Source: an uncultured Aquimonas sp.
GTDB taxonomy: Bacteria; Pseudomonadota; Gammaproteobacteria; Xanthomonadales; Xanthomonadaceae
DNA: 10,459 nucleotides
NCBI GenBank assembly: GCA_946481615.1
Contig: CAMLOR010000102.1
Coordinates: 1-10,459, forward strand
Direction: 5' to 3'
The notes beneath the pieces were generated by a model. It saw only the letters and a list, made by a program, of their open reading frames with translations. It was not told where the DNA came from and did no database searches. A program made the position numbers and the translations under genes. Below, piece after piece: positions 1 through 7,451 of the stretch; position 1 is the stretch's first letter, and every line of letters begins with the position of its first letter.

Positions 1-884
1 GCCATGTACATGCGCGGCATCAGCGGGAAGTGGAAGGCCATGTGGCATTCGTCGTCGCCGCCGAAATACTCCTGCATGTCTTCCGGCCACTGATTGGCCT
101 CGGCCAGTAGAACGCGATCGGGGTAGTGCGTGTCGATCTCGGTGCGCAGGCGCTTGAGGATCGCGTGCGTCTCCGGCAGGTTCTCGTTGCTGGTGCCGTC
201 GCGCTCGACGAGATAGGCCACGGCGTCGAGGCGGAAGCCGTCCAGCCCCAGATCGAGCCAGAAGCGCAGCACTTCCAGCACCGCGTCGAGCACCTGCGGG
301 TTGTCGAAATTCAGGTCGGGCTGGTGCGAGTAGAAGCGGTGGAAGTAGTAGCGCTGCGCCACCGGGTCGAAAGTCCAGTTAGATTTTTCCACGTCGGGGA
401 AGATGATGCGCGTGCCGGCGTAGCGTTGGTCGTTGTCGCTCCAGACGTAGAACTCGTGCTCCGGGCTGCCGCGCGGCGCCTGGCGCGCGCGCTGAAACCA
501 GGGATGCTGGTCGCTGGTGTGATTGAGCACGAGATCGCCCAGCACGCGCAGACCGCGCGCGTGCGCGGCGGCGAGGAAGGTGCGCAAGTCCTCGAGCGTG
601 CCGTATTCGGGATGCACGCCGAAATAGTCGGCGACGTCGTAGCCATCGTCGCGCCGCGGCGAAGGATAGAACGGCAGCAGCCAGAGCGTGTCGACGCCGA
701 GCGAGGCGATGTAGTCGAGGCGGGCGGTGAGGCCGGCGAAGTCCCCGACGCCGTCGTCGTTGGCGTCGAAAAAGGATTTCACGTGCGCCTGATAGATGAC
801 GGCGTCCTTGTACCAGCCGGGCACCGCGGCGGCGCGCGCACCGGCGGACGACGCGTGCGTCACGGGTTCGCGCGCATCCGCCAT
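1..884 (-). CDS. treS: Trehalose synthase (maltose alpha-D-glucosyltransferase), N-terminal part, cut by window edge
   Basis: This is a GH13-family cytoplasmic enzyme that interconverts maltose and trehalose by intramolecular glucosyl transfer. The first 294 residues are present and the C-terminal part lies beyond base 1. Visible GH13 landmarks are WYKDAVIYQ (about 24-32), DGYDVADYF (80-88), the conserved region [14 protein letters not shown] (117-130), GFRLDAV (216-222) with nucleophile Asp220, and AEANQW (261-266) with acid/base Glu262. The run [11 protein letters not shown] (281-291) is typical of TreS rather than of other alpha-glucosidases. The ATG at 884-882 shares its A with the otsA stop (TGATG), so translation is probably coupled to otsA. 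No separate strong ribosome site is seen. Whether the full protein carries a fused maltokinase domain, as some TreS do, cannot be judged here. The family call rests on close motif-by-motif agreement with TreS as I know it. Confidence 0.95.
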   Translation of the reverse strand, partial: MADAREPVTHASSAGARAAAVPGWYKDAVIYQAHVKSFFDANDDGVGDFAGLTARLDYIASLGVDTLWLLPFYPSPRRDDGYDVADYFGVHPEYGTLEDLRTFLAAAHARGLRVLGDLVLNHTSDQHPWFQRARQAPRGSPEHEFYVWSDNDQRYAGTRIIFPDVEKSNWTFDPVAQRYYFHRFYSHQPDLNFDNPQVLDAVLEVLRFWLDLGLDGFRLDAVAYLVERDGTSNENLPETHAILKRLRTEIDTHYPDRVLLAEANQWPEDMQEYFGGDDECHMAFHFPLMPRMYM

Positions 885-2407
885 CACGAGGCCAGCGAGG
901 CGCCGCGCACGGCGGGGGTGGCCTCGGCGCGCAACGCGCGGCGCGCGCCAGGCGGCGTCAGCGGCGCGATGCGGGCGTCGGCGGCGGGAGGTGCATCGCG
1001 CAGCGGTTGCGCCGCCAGCGCGGCGAGGAAATCCGCGGACCAGGCGTGGATGTTGCCGCGTTCGAGCACCCGCATCGCCTCGCGGTGACGCGCGCGGCGC
1101 TCCTCGCGCGGCATCGTCAGCGCACGCGCCATCGCGCGCGAACAGGCCTCGATGTCGTGCGGATTCACCAGCAACGCGCTGCCGCCGAGTTCGCGCGCGG
1201 CGCCGGCGAACTCCGAGAGCACCAGCACGCCGGGATCGTCCTCGCACTGGCAGGCGATGAACTCCTTGGCGACGAGATTCATGCCGTCGCGCAGCGGCGT
1301 CACGAGGCCCACGTGGGCGAGGCGATAGAAGCCCGCCAGCACGTCGTGCGGGTAACCGCGATTCACATAGCGCACCGGTGTCCACGCCGGCCCGGCGTGG
1401 TGGCCGTTGATATCGCCGACGAGGCGCTGCACCTCGCGGCTGAGCGTGCGGTATTCGCTCACCTCGCGGCGCGATTCGGGCGTGATCTGCAGGAACGTCG
1501 CGCGTTCCGCGAGTTCGGGATGATGGTCGAGCAGATGCCCGAAGGCGCGCAGGCGCTGCGGCAATCCCTTCGAGTAGTCGAGCCGGTCGACGCCGATCAG
1601 CAGCTGGCTCTGGCCGAGGCTGGCGCGCAGTTCGGCAGTCTCGGCGCCATGCTCGGCCTCGTCGGAGAGCGTCTTCATCGCACCCGGATCGATGCCGATC
1701 GGGAATTCGCGCACTTCGAGCCGGCCCGCGTGCCGCACGCGCACTTCGTTGCCTTCCACCTCGGCGCCCAGCTCCGCGGCCAGATAGCTGCGCAGCGCAG
1801 TGGCATCGCCGAGCGTCTGCAGGCCGACCAGATCGCAGGCCGCGAGCAATCCCAGCACGCCGCGATGGCGCGGCAACATGCCGAGCGTGCGCGGCGCCGG
1901 CAGCGGCGTATGCAGGAAGAATCCGATGCGGCAGCGCACTCCGCGCGCACGCAGCATCGATGCCAGCGGGATCAGATGGTAATCGTGGATCCACACCGTG
2001 TCGGCGGGGCCGGCCTCGCGCGCCACCACCTCGGCGAAGCGCTCGTTGACGCGCAGATACGCTTCCAGCGCCTCGCCCGAGAAGGCCATCAGATCGGTGC
2101 GCCCGTGCAGCAGCGGCCATAGCGTGCGATTGGCGTATTCGGCGTAGAAGCCCTCGAACTCGCGGCGGGCCAGGTCGAGCGTGAGATAGCGGATCGCGCC
2201 GTCCTCGCGCACGTACGGCGCCTCGCGCGAAGAATGCTCGCCGCTCCAGCCGATCCAGCTGCCGCCGCGTTCCTGCAACAACGCCAGCAGCGTGACCGCG
2301 AGCCCGCCGGCCTGGGTGGCACCGGCGAACATCACTCGATTGGAAACCACGATCAATCGGCCGGGATGCGGTGTGGCGGGAACTGCGGGGTCGATGTGGG
2401 CTGGCAC
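884..2407 (-). CDS. otsA: Alpha,alpha-trehalose-phosphate synthase (UDP-forming)
   Basis: This GT20 retaining glycosyltransferase joins a nucleotide-activated glucose (usually UDP-glucose) to glucose-6-phosphate to give trehalose-6-phosphate in the cytoplasm. The product is 507 residues. Landmarks are VVSNR (20-24), the glycine loop AGGLAV (33-38), WIGWSG (51-56), WIHDYHL (139-145), [10 protein letters not shown] (161-170), VDRLDYSKG (273-281) with Arg275 and Lys280 for donor phosphate binding, and [13 protein letters not shown] (371-383) with the conserved Asp374 and Glu382. The start is taken as GTG at 2407 because AAGGAA lies 6 nt upstream and because the next in-frame ATG would delete the essential VVSNR strand. 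The frame stays open upstream to 4153, but that stretch is antisense to otsB and ybhP and is not credible coding. The protein is slightly longer than E. coli OtsA, with an alanine/proline-rich tail after about residue 472. It overlaps treS by one base. Confidence 0.96.
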   Translation of the reverse strand: MPAHIDPAVPATPHPGRLIVVSNRVMFAGATQAGGLAVTLLALLQERGGSWIGWSGEHSSREAPYVREDGAIRYLTLDLARREFEGFYAEYANRTLWPLLHGRTDLMAFSGEALEAYLRVNERFAEVVAREAGPADTVWIHDYHLIPLASMLRARGVRCRIGFFLHTPLPAPRTLGMLPRHRGVLGLLAACDLVGLQTLGDATALRSYLAAELGAEVEGNEVRVRHAGRLEVREFPIGIDPGAMKTLSDEAEHGAETAELRASLGQSQLLIGVDRLDYSKGLPQRLRAFGHLLDHHPELAERATFLQITPESRREVSEYRTLSREVQRLVGDINGHHAGPAWTPVRYVNRGYPHDVLAGFYRLAHVGLVTPLRDGMNLVAKEFIACQCEDDPGVLVLSEFAGAARELGGSALLVNPHDIEACSRAMARALTMPREERRARHREAMRVLERGNIHAWSADFLAALAAQPLRDAPPAADARIAPLTPPGARRALRAEATPAVRGASLAS

Positions 2408-2413
2408 GCGGAA

Positions 2414-2419
2414 TTCCTT
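2414..2419 (-). promoter_or_regulatory. Ribosome binding site deciding the GTG start of otsA
   Basis: On the minus strand AAGGAA precedes the GTG at 2407 by 6 nt. It is the only purine-rich ribosome site near the VVSNR strand and supports GTG over the downstream ATG near 2330, which would truncate the active site. Confidence 0.6.
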
Positions 2420-2450
2420 GCTGATGACAGCATGCAGTGCAGCAAGTCGC

Positions 2451-2473
2451 GTGCCAGTGCGCCCCGCTGGCAC
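2451..2473. promoter_or_regulatory. Inverted repeat in the otsA/otsB divergent intergenic region (candidate operator)
   Basis: Perfect 7-bp arms, GTGCCAG (2451-2457) and CTGGCAC (2467-2473), are separated by 9 bp, giving arm centres about 16 bp apart. A third half-site, CTGGCAC at 2401-2407, overlaps the first codon of otsA. The layout could suit a dimeric regulator acting on both divergent genes, but no regulator is identified and I could not find convincing -35/-10 boxes. It could also be chance in GC-rich DNA. Confidence 0.3.
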
Positions 2474-2494
2474 GGCAAGTGCATCGCGCTGGCC

Positions 2495-3304
2495 ATGCAC
2501 ACCGAACCTCCTTCGATCCCGCTGGCCGCGGCGCCGCCGCTGCGCAGCGTGCCGCGCCTGCCGCCGCCGCCGCGCACCTGGGCGGCCGAGCGGCCGTGGG
2601 CCATGTTCCTCGATCTGGACGGAACCCTGTGCCCCTTCGAGGACGATCCGGGCAACGTGCGCCTCTCGCAGGCCCAGCAGCGGTTGCTCGTCGACCTGAA
2701 TGCCAGGCTCGGCGGGGCGCTGGCGATCGTCAGCGGCCGCAGCCATGCGGATCTGGCGCGCATCGTCGAGGGCCTGCCGGTGCAGTACATCGGCGATCAC
2801 GGCCAACACGGCGATGCCGCGCTGGCGCCGGCCGTGCGCCGGCAACTCGACAAGGCTGAACTTGCGATGCGCAAGCTCGCCTGCGACCGCGTCGGCGTGT
2901 GGGTGGAGCGCAAGGTTTCCTCGTGCGCCCTGCATTACCGGCGCGCGCCGGAGTGCGAAACGCAATTGCGCCTGGCGGCGCGCCTGACGGTGGATTCGCT
3001 TTCGCATCTGCGCCTGCTCGAAGGCCAATGCGTGCTCGAAGCCACCGCGCGCGCCAGCAACAAGGGCTCGGCCCTGCGCCGCACGATGACGCATCCGCCG
3101 TTCGAAGACCGCCTGCCGGTGGCGGTGGGCGACGATGTCACCGACGAAGACGCCTTCCTCGCGGCGGCGGCGATGGGCGGCTTCGGTGTGGCGGTCGGGC
3201 CGCGGCCTTCGCCTGCGGCGCGGTATGCGCTGGCCGATTGTCTGTCGGTGGATGCGTGGCTGGCGGATCTCGCGTTCGGGCACAGGGAGTTCCCGGATGC
3301 ATGA
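2495..3304 (+). CDS. otsB: Trehalose-6-phosphate phosphatase
   Basis: This HAD-superfamily phosphatase removes phosphate from trehalose-6-phosphate to release trehalose, completing the OtsA reaction. The product is 269 residues, about the family length. HAD motif I is FLDLDGTL (38-45) with nucleophile Asp40 and acid/base Asp42. SGR (80-82), GDHG (100-103) and [13 protein letters not shown] (127-139) are OtsB-typical. [10 protein letters not shown] (175-184) supplies Lys180, and [10 protein letters not shown] (202-211) gives the metal-binding acidic cluster. The ATG at 2495 is chosen because it gives the usual length. An in-frame ATG at 2432 would add 21 residues with no obvious conservation, and neither start has a strong ribosome site. 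The first 30 residues are proline-rich and probably disordered. The gene is divergent from otsA rather than in an otsBA operon as in E. coli. It may share a transcript with ybhP, which begins 90 bp downstream. Confidence 0.95.
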   Translation: MHTEPPSIPLAAAPPLRSVPRLPPPPRTWAAERPWAMFLDLDGTLCPFEDDPGNVRLSQAQQRLLVDLNARLGGALAIVSGRSHADLARIVEGLPVQYIGDHGQHGDAALAPAVRRQLDKAELAMRKLACDRVGVWVERKVSSCALHYRRAPECETQLRLAARLTVDSLSHLRLLEGQCVLEATARASNKGSALRRTMTHPPFEDRLPVAVGDDVTDEDAFLAAAAMGGFGVAVGPRPSPAARYALADCLSVDAWLADLAFGHREFPDA

Positions 3305-3394
3305 GCGCCAGGGAAGGGCGAACGACCGCGGCGTGCGGCCAAACGGGGGAGTGGCGATGCCGGCGGCGCGCGGACGCACGCGGGGCTGCACGCC

Positions 3395-4183
3395 ATGAAC
3401 AGCCGCGCCGCATTGCGCCAGGAGACCGAACCGGCGTCCGCCGACGCCTCGCCGGCGCCGACGCTGCGCATCGTCACCATCAACACACACAAGGGGCTCG
3501 CGGCCTGGAACCGGCGCTTCATGCTGGCGGAACTGCGCGACGCAGTGCGCAGCACCGGCGCCGACATGGTCTTCCTGCAGGAAGTCATCGGCGAGCGCCG
3601 CGATGCGCCAGAGCCTTCCGGCCCGCATTACGAATTTCTCGCCGACAAGCTCTGGCCGCAGTTCGCCTACGGGCGCAACGCGGTGTATCCGGCAGGCGAT
3701 CACGGCAACGCGCTGCTGTCGAAGTATCCGATCCTGCGCTGGCAGAACCGCGACGTCTCCGAAGCCGGCCACGAGGCGCGCGGGCTGCTGCATTGCGTGA
3801 GCCGCATCCCGGGCTGGGGCGACGTGCATGCGGTGTGCGTGCATCTTGGCCTGCTCGAAACGCATCGCCAGCGCCAGCTCGCCTTGCTCTGCCGACTGCT
3901 CCAGGACGACGTGCCGCCGGCCGCTCCCTTGCTCGTGGCCGGCGATTTCAACGACTGGCGCCAGCGTGCGGACACGCTGCTGCTGCGCGATTGCGGGCTG
4001 CATTCTGCCTTCCGCGGCGGCCCGCGCCGGCTGCCGAAGACTTTCCCTGCGCGCTGGCCGCTGCTGGCGCTCGACCGCATCTATGCGCGCAACCTGGAAG
4101 TGCGCTCGGCCTGCGTGTTGTCGGCGCGGCCCTGGCCGCATCTGTCCGACCATCTGCCGCTGCTTGCGGAGGTCGTGCCGTGA
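3395..4183 (+). CDS. ybhP: YbhP-like endonuclease/exonuclease/phosphatase-fold protein
   Basis: This is a metal-dependent phosphodiesterase/phosphatase-fold protein of 262 residues whose exact substrate is not established. The fold's signature residues are all visible: Asn30 in IVTINTHKG, Glu63 in FLQEV, His150 in CVHLGL, GDFNDW (183-188) with Asp184 and Asn186, Asp227 in LDRIY, and the terminal SDH (251-253). The stretches NTHKGLAAWNRRF, HYEFLADKLWPQFAYGRNAVYP and GDFNDWRQ closely match E. coli YbhP as I remember it. No signal peptide is present. The ATG at 3395 is the first possible ATG/GTG/TTG start after the otsB stop in this frame, and its ribosome site is weak. The stop overlaps the clsB start (GTGA), so the two are coupled. 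Its position next to a cardiolipin synthase suggests a phospholipid-related substrate, which is an inference. Confidence 0.93.
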   Translation: MNSRAALRQETEPASADASPAPTLRIVTINTHKGLAAWNRRFMLAELRDAVRSTGADMVFLQEVIGERRDAPEPSGPHYEFLADKLWPQFAYGRNAVYPAGDHGNALLSKYPILRWQNRDVSEAGHEARGLLHCVSRIPGWGDVHAVCVHLGLLETHRQRQLALLCRLLQDDVPPAAPLLVAGDFNDWRQRADTLLLRDCGLHSAFRGGPRRLPKTFPARWPLLALDRIYARNLEVRSACVLSARPWPHLSDHLPLLAEVVP

Positions 4184-5415
4184 GCCGCGCCGTGCACGAT
4201 TGGCGCGAAGGCAATCGCGTCGCGCTGCTCGAGAACGGCGAGGCCTTCTTCCCGCGCGTGTTCGAGGCTATCGGCGAGGCGCAGCGCTCGGTCTATCTGG
4301 AAACCTTCATCGTCAACGACGACAAGGTCGGCGGCCGCCTGCGCGACGTGCTCGCCGCGGCCGCGCGACGCGGCGTGCAGGTCGACATCCTTGCCGATCA
4401 TTTCGGCTCGCCCGACCTGCGCGGTGAATTCCTCGAAAGCCTCACCTGCGCCGGCGTGCGCGTGGCGCTGTTCGAGCCCGGATGGACGCTGTTCGGCTGG
4501 CGCACCAACTTCTTCCGCCGCTTGCACCGCAAGATCACGCTGGTGGACCGCCGCATCGCGTTCGTGGGCGGCATCAACTACTGCCGCGAGCATCTGCGCG
4601 AGTTCGGGCCCAAGGCGTTGCACGATTACGCCGTGGAACTGGAGGGCCCCATCGTCGACGACATCGCGCATTTCGCCGACGTCTCGCGCACCGCCGGCAA
4701 GCGCTGGCGGCGGCAACGCGCGCCGGCCTCGGCCCGCGTTCCGGCCGCGCAGGCCGAGGCCCGTGGCGAGGCGCGCGCCAAGTTCGTCACGCGCGACAAT
4801 CATCGTCGCCACACCGCCATCGAACACGAGTACCGCCTCGCCATCCGCACCGCACGCGAGGAGATCGTGATCGCCAACGCCTATTTCTTCCCCGGCTACC
4901 GCCTGCTGCGCGACCTGCGCAACGCGGCGCGCCGCGGCGTGGCGGTTTCGGTGATCGTGCAGGGCAACCCGGACATGCCCATCGTCACCGTGGTGGCGCG
5001 CTGGTTGTACCACTACCTGGTGCCGGCCGGCGTGCGCATCTTCGAGTTCTGCGAACGGCCGCTGCACGCCAAGGTGGCGGTGGTGGACGGCCGCTGGGTG
5101 ACGGTAGGTTCGAGCAATCTCGATCCGCTCAGCCTCTCGCTCAATCTCGAAGCCAACGTGATGATCGATCACCCGCCGTTCGCGCAGGAAGTCTGCGGCC
5201 GCCTGCGCACGCTGATCCGCGAGAGCTGCCGTCCCGTCACGCGTGACCGCGTGCCGCGGCAGACCTGGTGGCGTGTGCTGACGAGCTGGGGCGTGTTCCA
5301 TTTTCTGCGCCATTTCCCGCGCTGGGCCGGCTGGCTGCCGGCGCATCGCGCCCGCATCGAGCCGGTGTCGTCGGGGGAAGCGTTGCCGCCGCGCGACCGG
5401 CATGCCGTCCGCTGA
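4180..5415 (+). CDS. clsB: Cardiolipin synthase B (phospholipase D superfamily)
   Basis: This membrane-associated enzyme condenses phosphatidylglycerol units into cardiolipin; E. coli ClsB can also make phosphatidylglycerol from phosphatidylethanolamine and glycerol. The product is 411 residues, almost the size of E. coli ClsB (413 by my recollection). Two HKD motifs are intact: HRKITLVD (116-123; His116, Lys118, Asp123) followed by FVGGIN, and HAKVAVVD (296-303; His296, Lys298, Asp303) followed by VGSSN. There is no N-terminal pair of membrane helices, which fits ClsB rather than ClsA. A basic, alanine-rich linker at about 173-200 separates the two PLD halves. The GTG start at 4180 is supported by GGAGG at 4168-4172, seven bases upstream, and by the GTGA overlap with ybhP. 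Its 3' end overlaps ybhN by 14 bp. Confidence 0.95.
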   Translation: MSRAVHDWREGNRVALLENGEAFFPRVFEAIGEAQRSVYLETFIVNDDKVGGRLRDVLAAAARRGVQVDILADHFGSPDLRGEFLESLTCAGVRVALFEPGWTLFGWRTNFFRRLHRKITLVDRRIAFVGGINYCREHLREFGPKALHDYAVELEGPIVDDIAHFADVSRTAGKRWRRQRAPASARVPAAQAEARGEARAKFVTRDNHRRHTAIEHEYRLAIRTAREEIVIANAYFFPGYRLLRDLRNAARRGVAVSVIVQGNPDMPIVTVVARWLYHYLVPAGVRIFEFCERPLHAKVAVVDGRWVTVGSSNLDPLSLSLNLEANVMIDHPPFAQEVCGRLRTLIRESCRPVTRDRVPRQTWWRVLTSWGVFHFLRHFPRWAGWLPAHRARIEPVSSGEALPPRDRHAVR

Positions 5416-6328
5416 GGCTCCACGCCACGCGTGGCTGCGCTGGGTATGGCTCGCCATCGCGGCGGTGGCCTTGTGGTTCGCCTGGCGGCAACTCTCGCAG
5501 ACCGACTGGGCGGCCGTGGGACGTGCGCTCGCGCAACGCCCGCTCGCGCAACTGGCCGGCATCGGTGCGCTGGCGCTGGCCAGCCACGCGCTCTACGCAA
5601 CGCTCGATGTCGCCGGTGCGCGCGTGCTCGGCCTGAAGCTGAGCGCCTGGCGCATCTGGCGCACCGCCACGGTGAGCTACGCGCTCAACCTCAACCTCGG
5701 CGCATTCGTGGGCGGCGTGGGCTCGCGTTACCGGCTCTACCTGCACCAGGGCGTATCGCTCGGCAACACCACGCGGCTGATCGCCATGAGCATGGCCGGC
5801 AACTGGGCCGGATTCGGCCTGCTGCTGTCGACCGCCTGGGCCTGGGGAGACGATCACCTGCTCTGGCGCTGGGTCGGTGCACATGGCGCCACGGCCTTGT
5901 CGCTCGGCACTGCCGTGCTGGTGCTGGCCTACTTCATCGCCTGCGCGCGCGGCGTCAGCTGGAAATTCCGCCGCCGCCGCTTCGATTTCCCACCGCTGCG
6001 CGCGGCGCTGCTGCAGGCCGGCATCGGCGCCGCCAACTGGGCGCTGATGGGCATCATCCTGTGGTTCTGCCTGCAATCGGCGCCCTACGCGGACACCCTC
6101 GGCGCGCTGCTCGCCGCCGCCGTGGCCGGCGCCGCCACGCACGTGCCCGGCGGCTGGGGCGTGCTCGACTACGTGCTCGTGGCGACCCTGCACGAACGCG
6201 CCGCGCGGCACGAACTCGTAGCTGCCGTGCTCGTGTACCGCGCGGCGTACTACTTGTTGCCGCTCGCCATTGCGCTGGTCAACTGGTTCGCGATCGAGCG
6301 CGGTGCGGCGCGCGATGCGCACCGCTGA
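5402..6328 (+). CDS. ybhN: YbhN-type inner membrane protein (lysylphosphatidylglycerol synthase transmembrane family)
   Basis: This is an integral membrane protein of 308 residues in the UPF0104/YbhN family, related to the flippase half of MprF. Its biochemical role is not established. I see about seven hydrophobic segments, roughly at 12-28, 49-68, 91-106, 124-146, 160-181, 202-224 and 231-252, with a further hydrophobic stretch at 263-297. Family-like conserved runs are GGVGSRYRLYLHQG (104-117) and THVPGGWGVLDYVL (246-259). The start ATG at 5402 lies inside the end of clsB, indicating translational coupling. As in E. coli it sits with clsB and ybhP, which suggests a shared function in phospholipid metabolism or translocation (inference). 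It ends 53 bp before the converging gene, and no clear terminator hairpin with a T-run lies between them. Confidence 0.92.
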   Translation: MPSAEAPRHAWLRWVWLAIAAVALWFAWRQLSQTDWAAVGRALAQRPLAQLAGIGALALASHALYATLDVAGARVLGLKLSAWRIWRTATVSYALNLNLGAFVGGVGSRYRLYLHQGVSLGNTTRLIAMSMAGNWAGFGLLLSTAWAWGDDHLLWRWVGAHGATALSLGTAVLVLAYFIACARGVSWKFRRRRFDFPPLRAALLQAGIGAANWALMGIILWFCLQSAPYADTLGALLAAAVAGAATHVPGGWGVLDYVLVATLHERAARHELVAAVLVYRAAYYLLPLAIALVNWFAIERGAARDAHR

Positions 6329-6381
6329 CGGGCTGCGTTCCCGCGAGCCTCCATTCGAGCAGACGATGCTGCAGCTCGGCG

Positions 6382-6861
6382 TCACCGGTCTCTGGCCACC
6401 AGCGACCCGACCAGCACTATTGCCAAGACCAGCCCGATGGCAGCGACTCCGGAAAGTGCCGGTACCGTGAACCTGTCGCCGCTGGATGCAAACACCGCCA
6501 GCGGCAATGTCGCCCGCACCGTGCAGGGAGAGGGCGCGGGCGAACTGGTGCAGAGGACCACCTCGACCTCGTAGTAGCCAGGCGTGAACGTCCCAAGGGG
6601 AAAGAATCGCGGAGCTATCCATTGCGCAGGGCACCCGCCGGCAGGCGCCGAATCGACGATCCAGGCCGTGGTTGTGATCGTGTTCCCGTTGCGCTCCACG
6701 GAAGTGAGGCCATCGGAAGGAAAGCACCCGAAGGTGTCGTCCACGCGCAGACTCACCACTCTTCCGGCGCGGCCATGCGGTGGATCCAACGAGAAGGTCC
6801 AATCCGCTCGAGCGTCGCTGGTCATGACGGTCAACAACAACAGGAAGACAATCGCGCGCAT
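6382..6861 (-). CDS. Small secreted protein with four cysteines and VPALS/membrane-helix C-terminus, copy 2
   Basis: The function is unknown. The 159-residue product starts with a signal peptide (MRAIVFLLLL core, likely cleavage after ARA at residue 19). A mature domain of about 110 residues follows, with Cys46, Cys77, Cys104 and Cys113 and the run APRFFPLGTFTPGYY. The tail is FTVPALS (131-137), a hydrophobic stretch at about 138-154 and the basic end ARDR. This tail layout (short P-containing motif, helix, basic end) resembles bacterial C-terminal sorting signals such as IPTL-CTERM, but the motif is VPALS and lacks the usual E-W-G. An AAGGAG ribosome site lies 5 nt before the ATG. It is paralogous to the next gene upstream at about half identity by eye, with all four cysteines conserved. 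It is probably exported, with the tail held in the membrane or processed (inference). Confidence 0.8.
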   Translation of the reverse strand: MRAIVFLLLLTVMTSDARADWTFSLDPPHGRAGRVVSLRVDDTFGCFPSDGLTSVERNGNTITTTAWIVDSAPAGGCPAQWIAPRFFPLGTFTPGYYEVEVVLCTSSPAPSPCTVRATLPLAVFASSGDRFTVPALSGVAAIGLVLAIVLVGSLVARDR

Positions 6862-6866
6862 GGTTG

Positions 6867-6872
6867 CTCCTT
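6867..6872 (-). promoter_or_regulatory. Ribosome binding site of the copy-2 secreted protein, overlapping the stop of a gene remnant
   Basis: AAGGAG lies 5 nt upstream of the ATG at 6861. Its first two bases are also the last two of a TAA that closes the protease-like remnant frame. The copy-1 gene shows the same stop/ribosome-site overlap (TGAGGAG) at identical spacing. Confidence 0.65.
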
Positions 6873-6963
6873 ACGGGGCCGGCAGGGGCGCGCAAGCATT
6901 GCTGTCGTCAATGCAAGCCAGAGCGCCCCCGCCCGGCGGTGCACCTGATCCAACGATCGGGAA
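6871..6963 (-). pseudogene. C-terminal remnant of a second metalloprotease-like gene
   Basis: The minus frame closed by TAA at 6873-6871 reads into a Gly/Pro-rich tail whose last 20 residues, starting GGGALACIDDSNAC, match the last 20 residues of the metalloprotease (GGGAPIPTGDSGAC onward) at 11 positions without a gap. The DNA match runs on, ungapped, through the stop, ribosome site and ATG of the following small secreted protein (44 of 72 positions identical by my count between 6862-6933 and 7442-7513). The frame has no start of its own and a stop lies just upstream. It partly overlaps, in another frame, the extended tail of the copy-1 gene. I read it as what is left of a duplicated protease gene after a deletion. 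The match is short, so the call is moderate. Confidence 0.6.
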
Positions 6964-7441
6964 GTCCCATCACTCCGATCAGCATCATCGCGAATGCCAT
7001 CCCGACCACCATCGGAACAGACAGCGCAGGCACCGTGAACCGAGCGACTGCCGAACCGGAAACGTGCAGCTGCAAGGTGTCGTCCAGAGCGCAGGGATCG
7101 GGACCTGGCGAGTTGGTGCAGATGATTGCTTCGACGGTGTAGTGTCCCGGCGTGAACGGCCCGAGGGAGAAGAAGCGAGGCGTCACCCACTCCGGAGGAC
7201 AGCCGCCAGGCGGAACTCCGGGGGGTATGGAGTCGTTGATGTGGGCGCGGAAAGTGACCGTGCTTCCACTGCGAACGATGGTCGGAAGGTTGGCCGGAAA
7301 GCAGCCCGTTGCATCGTCCAGCCGCAAGGTAACGATCTCGCCGGCAACCGCCTGTGCCGGATCGAGCGAGAAAGTGGTCTGCGCCTGCGCTTCTTCCAGA
7401 CAGCTCGCCAGCAGCACCACAAACAGGAAAATCCCGCGCAT
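6908..7441 (-). CDS. Small secreted protein with four cysteines and VPALS/membrane-helix C-terminus, copy 1
   Basis: The function is unknown. The 177-residue product is a paralogue of the downstream 159-residue protein. The N-terminus is an export signal that can be read two ways: cleavage after AQA at residue 20, or a lipoprotein signal because LASC (11-14) fits a lipobox. Copy 2 has no such cysteine. The mature domain keeps Cys47, Cys81, Cys108 and Cys117 and the run TPRFFSLGPFTPGHY. FTVPALS (135-141) is followed by a hydrophobic stretch and PDR (161-163), where copy 2 ends. Here the frame reads a TGG and continues 14 residues (W164-H177) through sequence that overlaps the protease remnant, so the tail looks like an accident of stop loss. 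The ATG at 7441 has AGGAG 5 nt upstream, overlapping the protease stop, so the pair is one operon and likely coupled. Confidence 0.78.
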   Translation of the reverse strand: MRGIFLFVVLLASCLEEAQAQTTFSLDPAQAVAGEIVTLRLDDATGCFPANLPTIVRSGSTVTFRAHINDSIPPGVPPGGCPPEWVTPRFFSLGPFTPGHYTVEAIICTNSPGPDPCALDDTLQLHVSGSAVARFTVPALSVPMVVGMAFAMMLIGVMGLPDRWIRCTAGRGRSGLH

Positions 7442-7446
7442 GGTTT

Positions 7447-7451
7447 CTCCT
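7447..7451 (-). promoter_or_regulatory. Ribosome binding site of the copy-1 secreted protein, overlapping the protease stop
   Basis: AGGAG lies 5 nt before the ATG at 7441 and shares its first A with the TGA (7453-7451) of the metalloprotease gene. This arrangement ties translation of the two genes together. Confidence 0.65.

Noticed and set aside
126..1088. 320-residue plus-strand frame over treS.
   Set aside because: It is the shadow of the treS and otsA 3' codons; the product is Val/Glu/Arg-rich with no motif, while the minus strand gives complete GH13 motifs.
3301..3394. ATGA overlap at the otsB stop that could open another coupled gene in the frame leading into clsB.
   Set aside because: The product (MSAREGRTT...) is Arg/Ala-rich without motifs and runs through ybhP in the wrong frame.
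2408..4153. The otsA frame stays open far upstream, giving a possible 1089-residue fusion protein.
   Set aside because: The added 580 or so residues are antisense to otsB and ybhP, are rich in Arg/Ala/His/Gln with no recognisable domain, and reflect the GC-rich reading bias; a ribosome site marks the GTG at 2407.
4081..5562. 493-residue minus-strand frame over clsB.
   Set aside because: It is antisense to two intact HKD motifs; composition is typical of a GC-rich shadow frame.
6329..6381. Possible hairpin (GAGC...GCTC, 6357-6377) as a bidirectional terminator between converging genes.
   Set aside because: Only a 4-bp outer stem with mismatches inside and no T-run on either strand.
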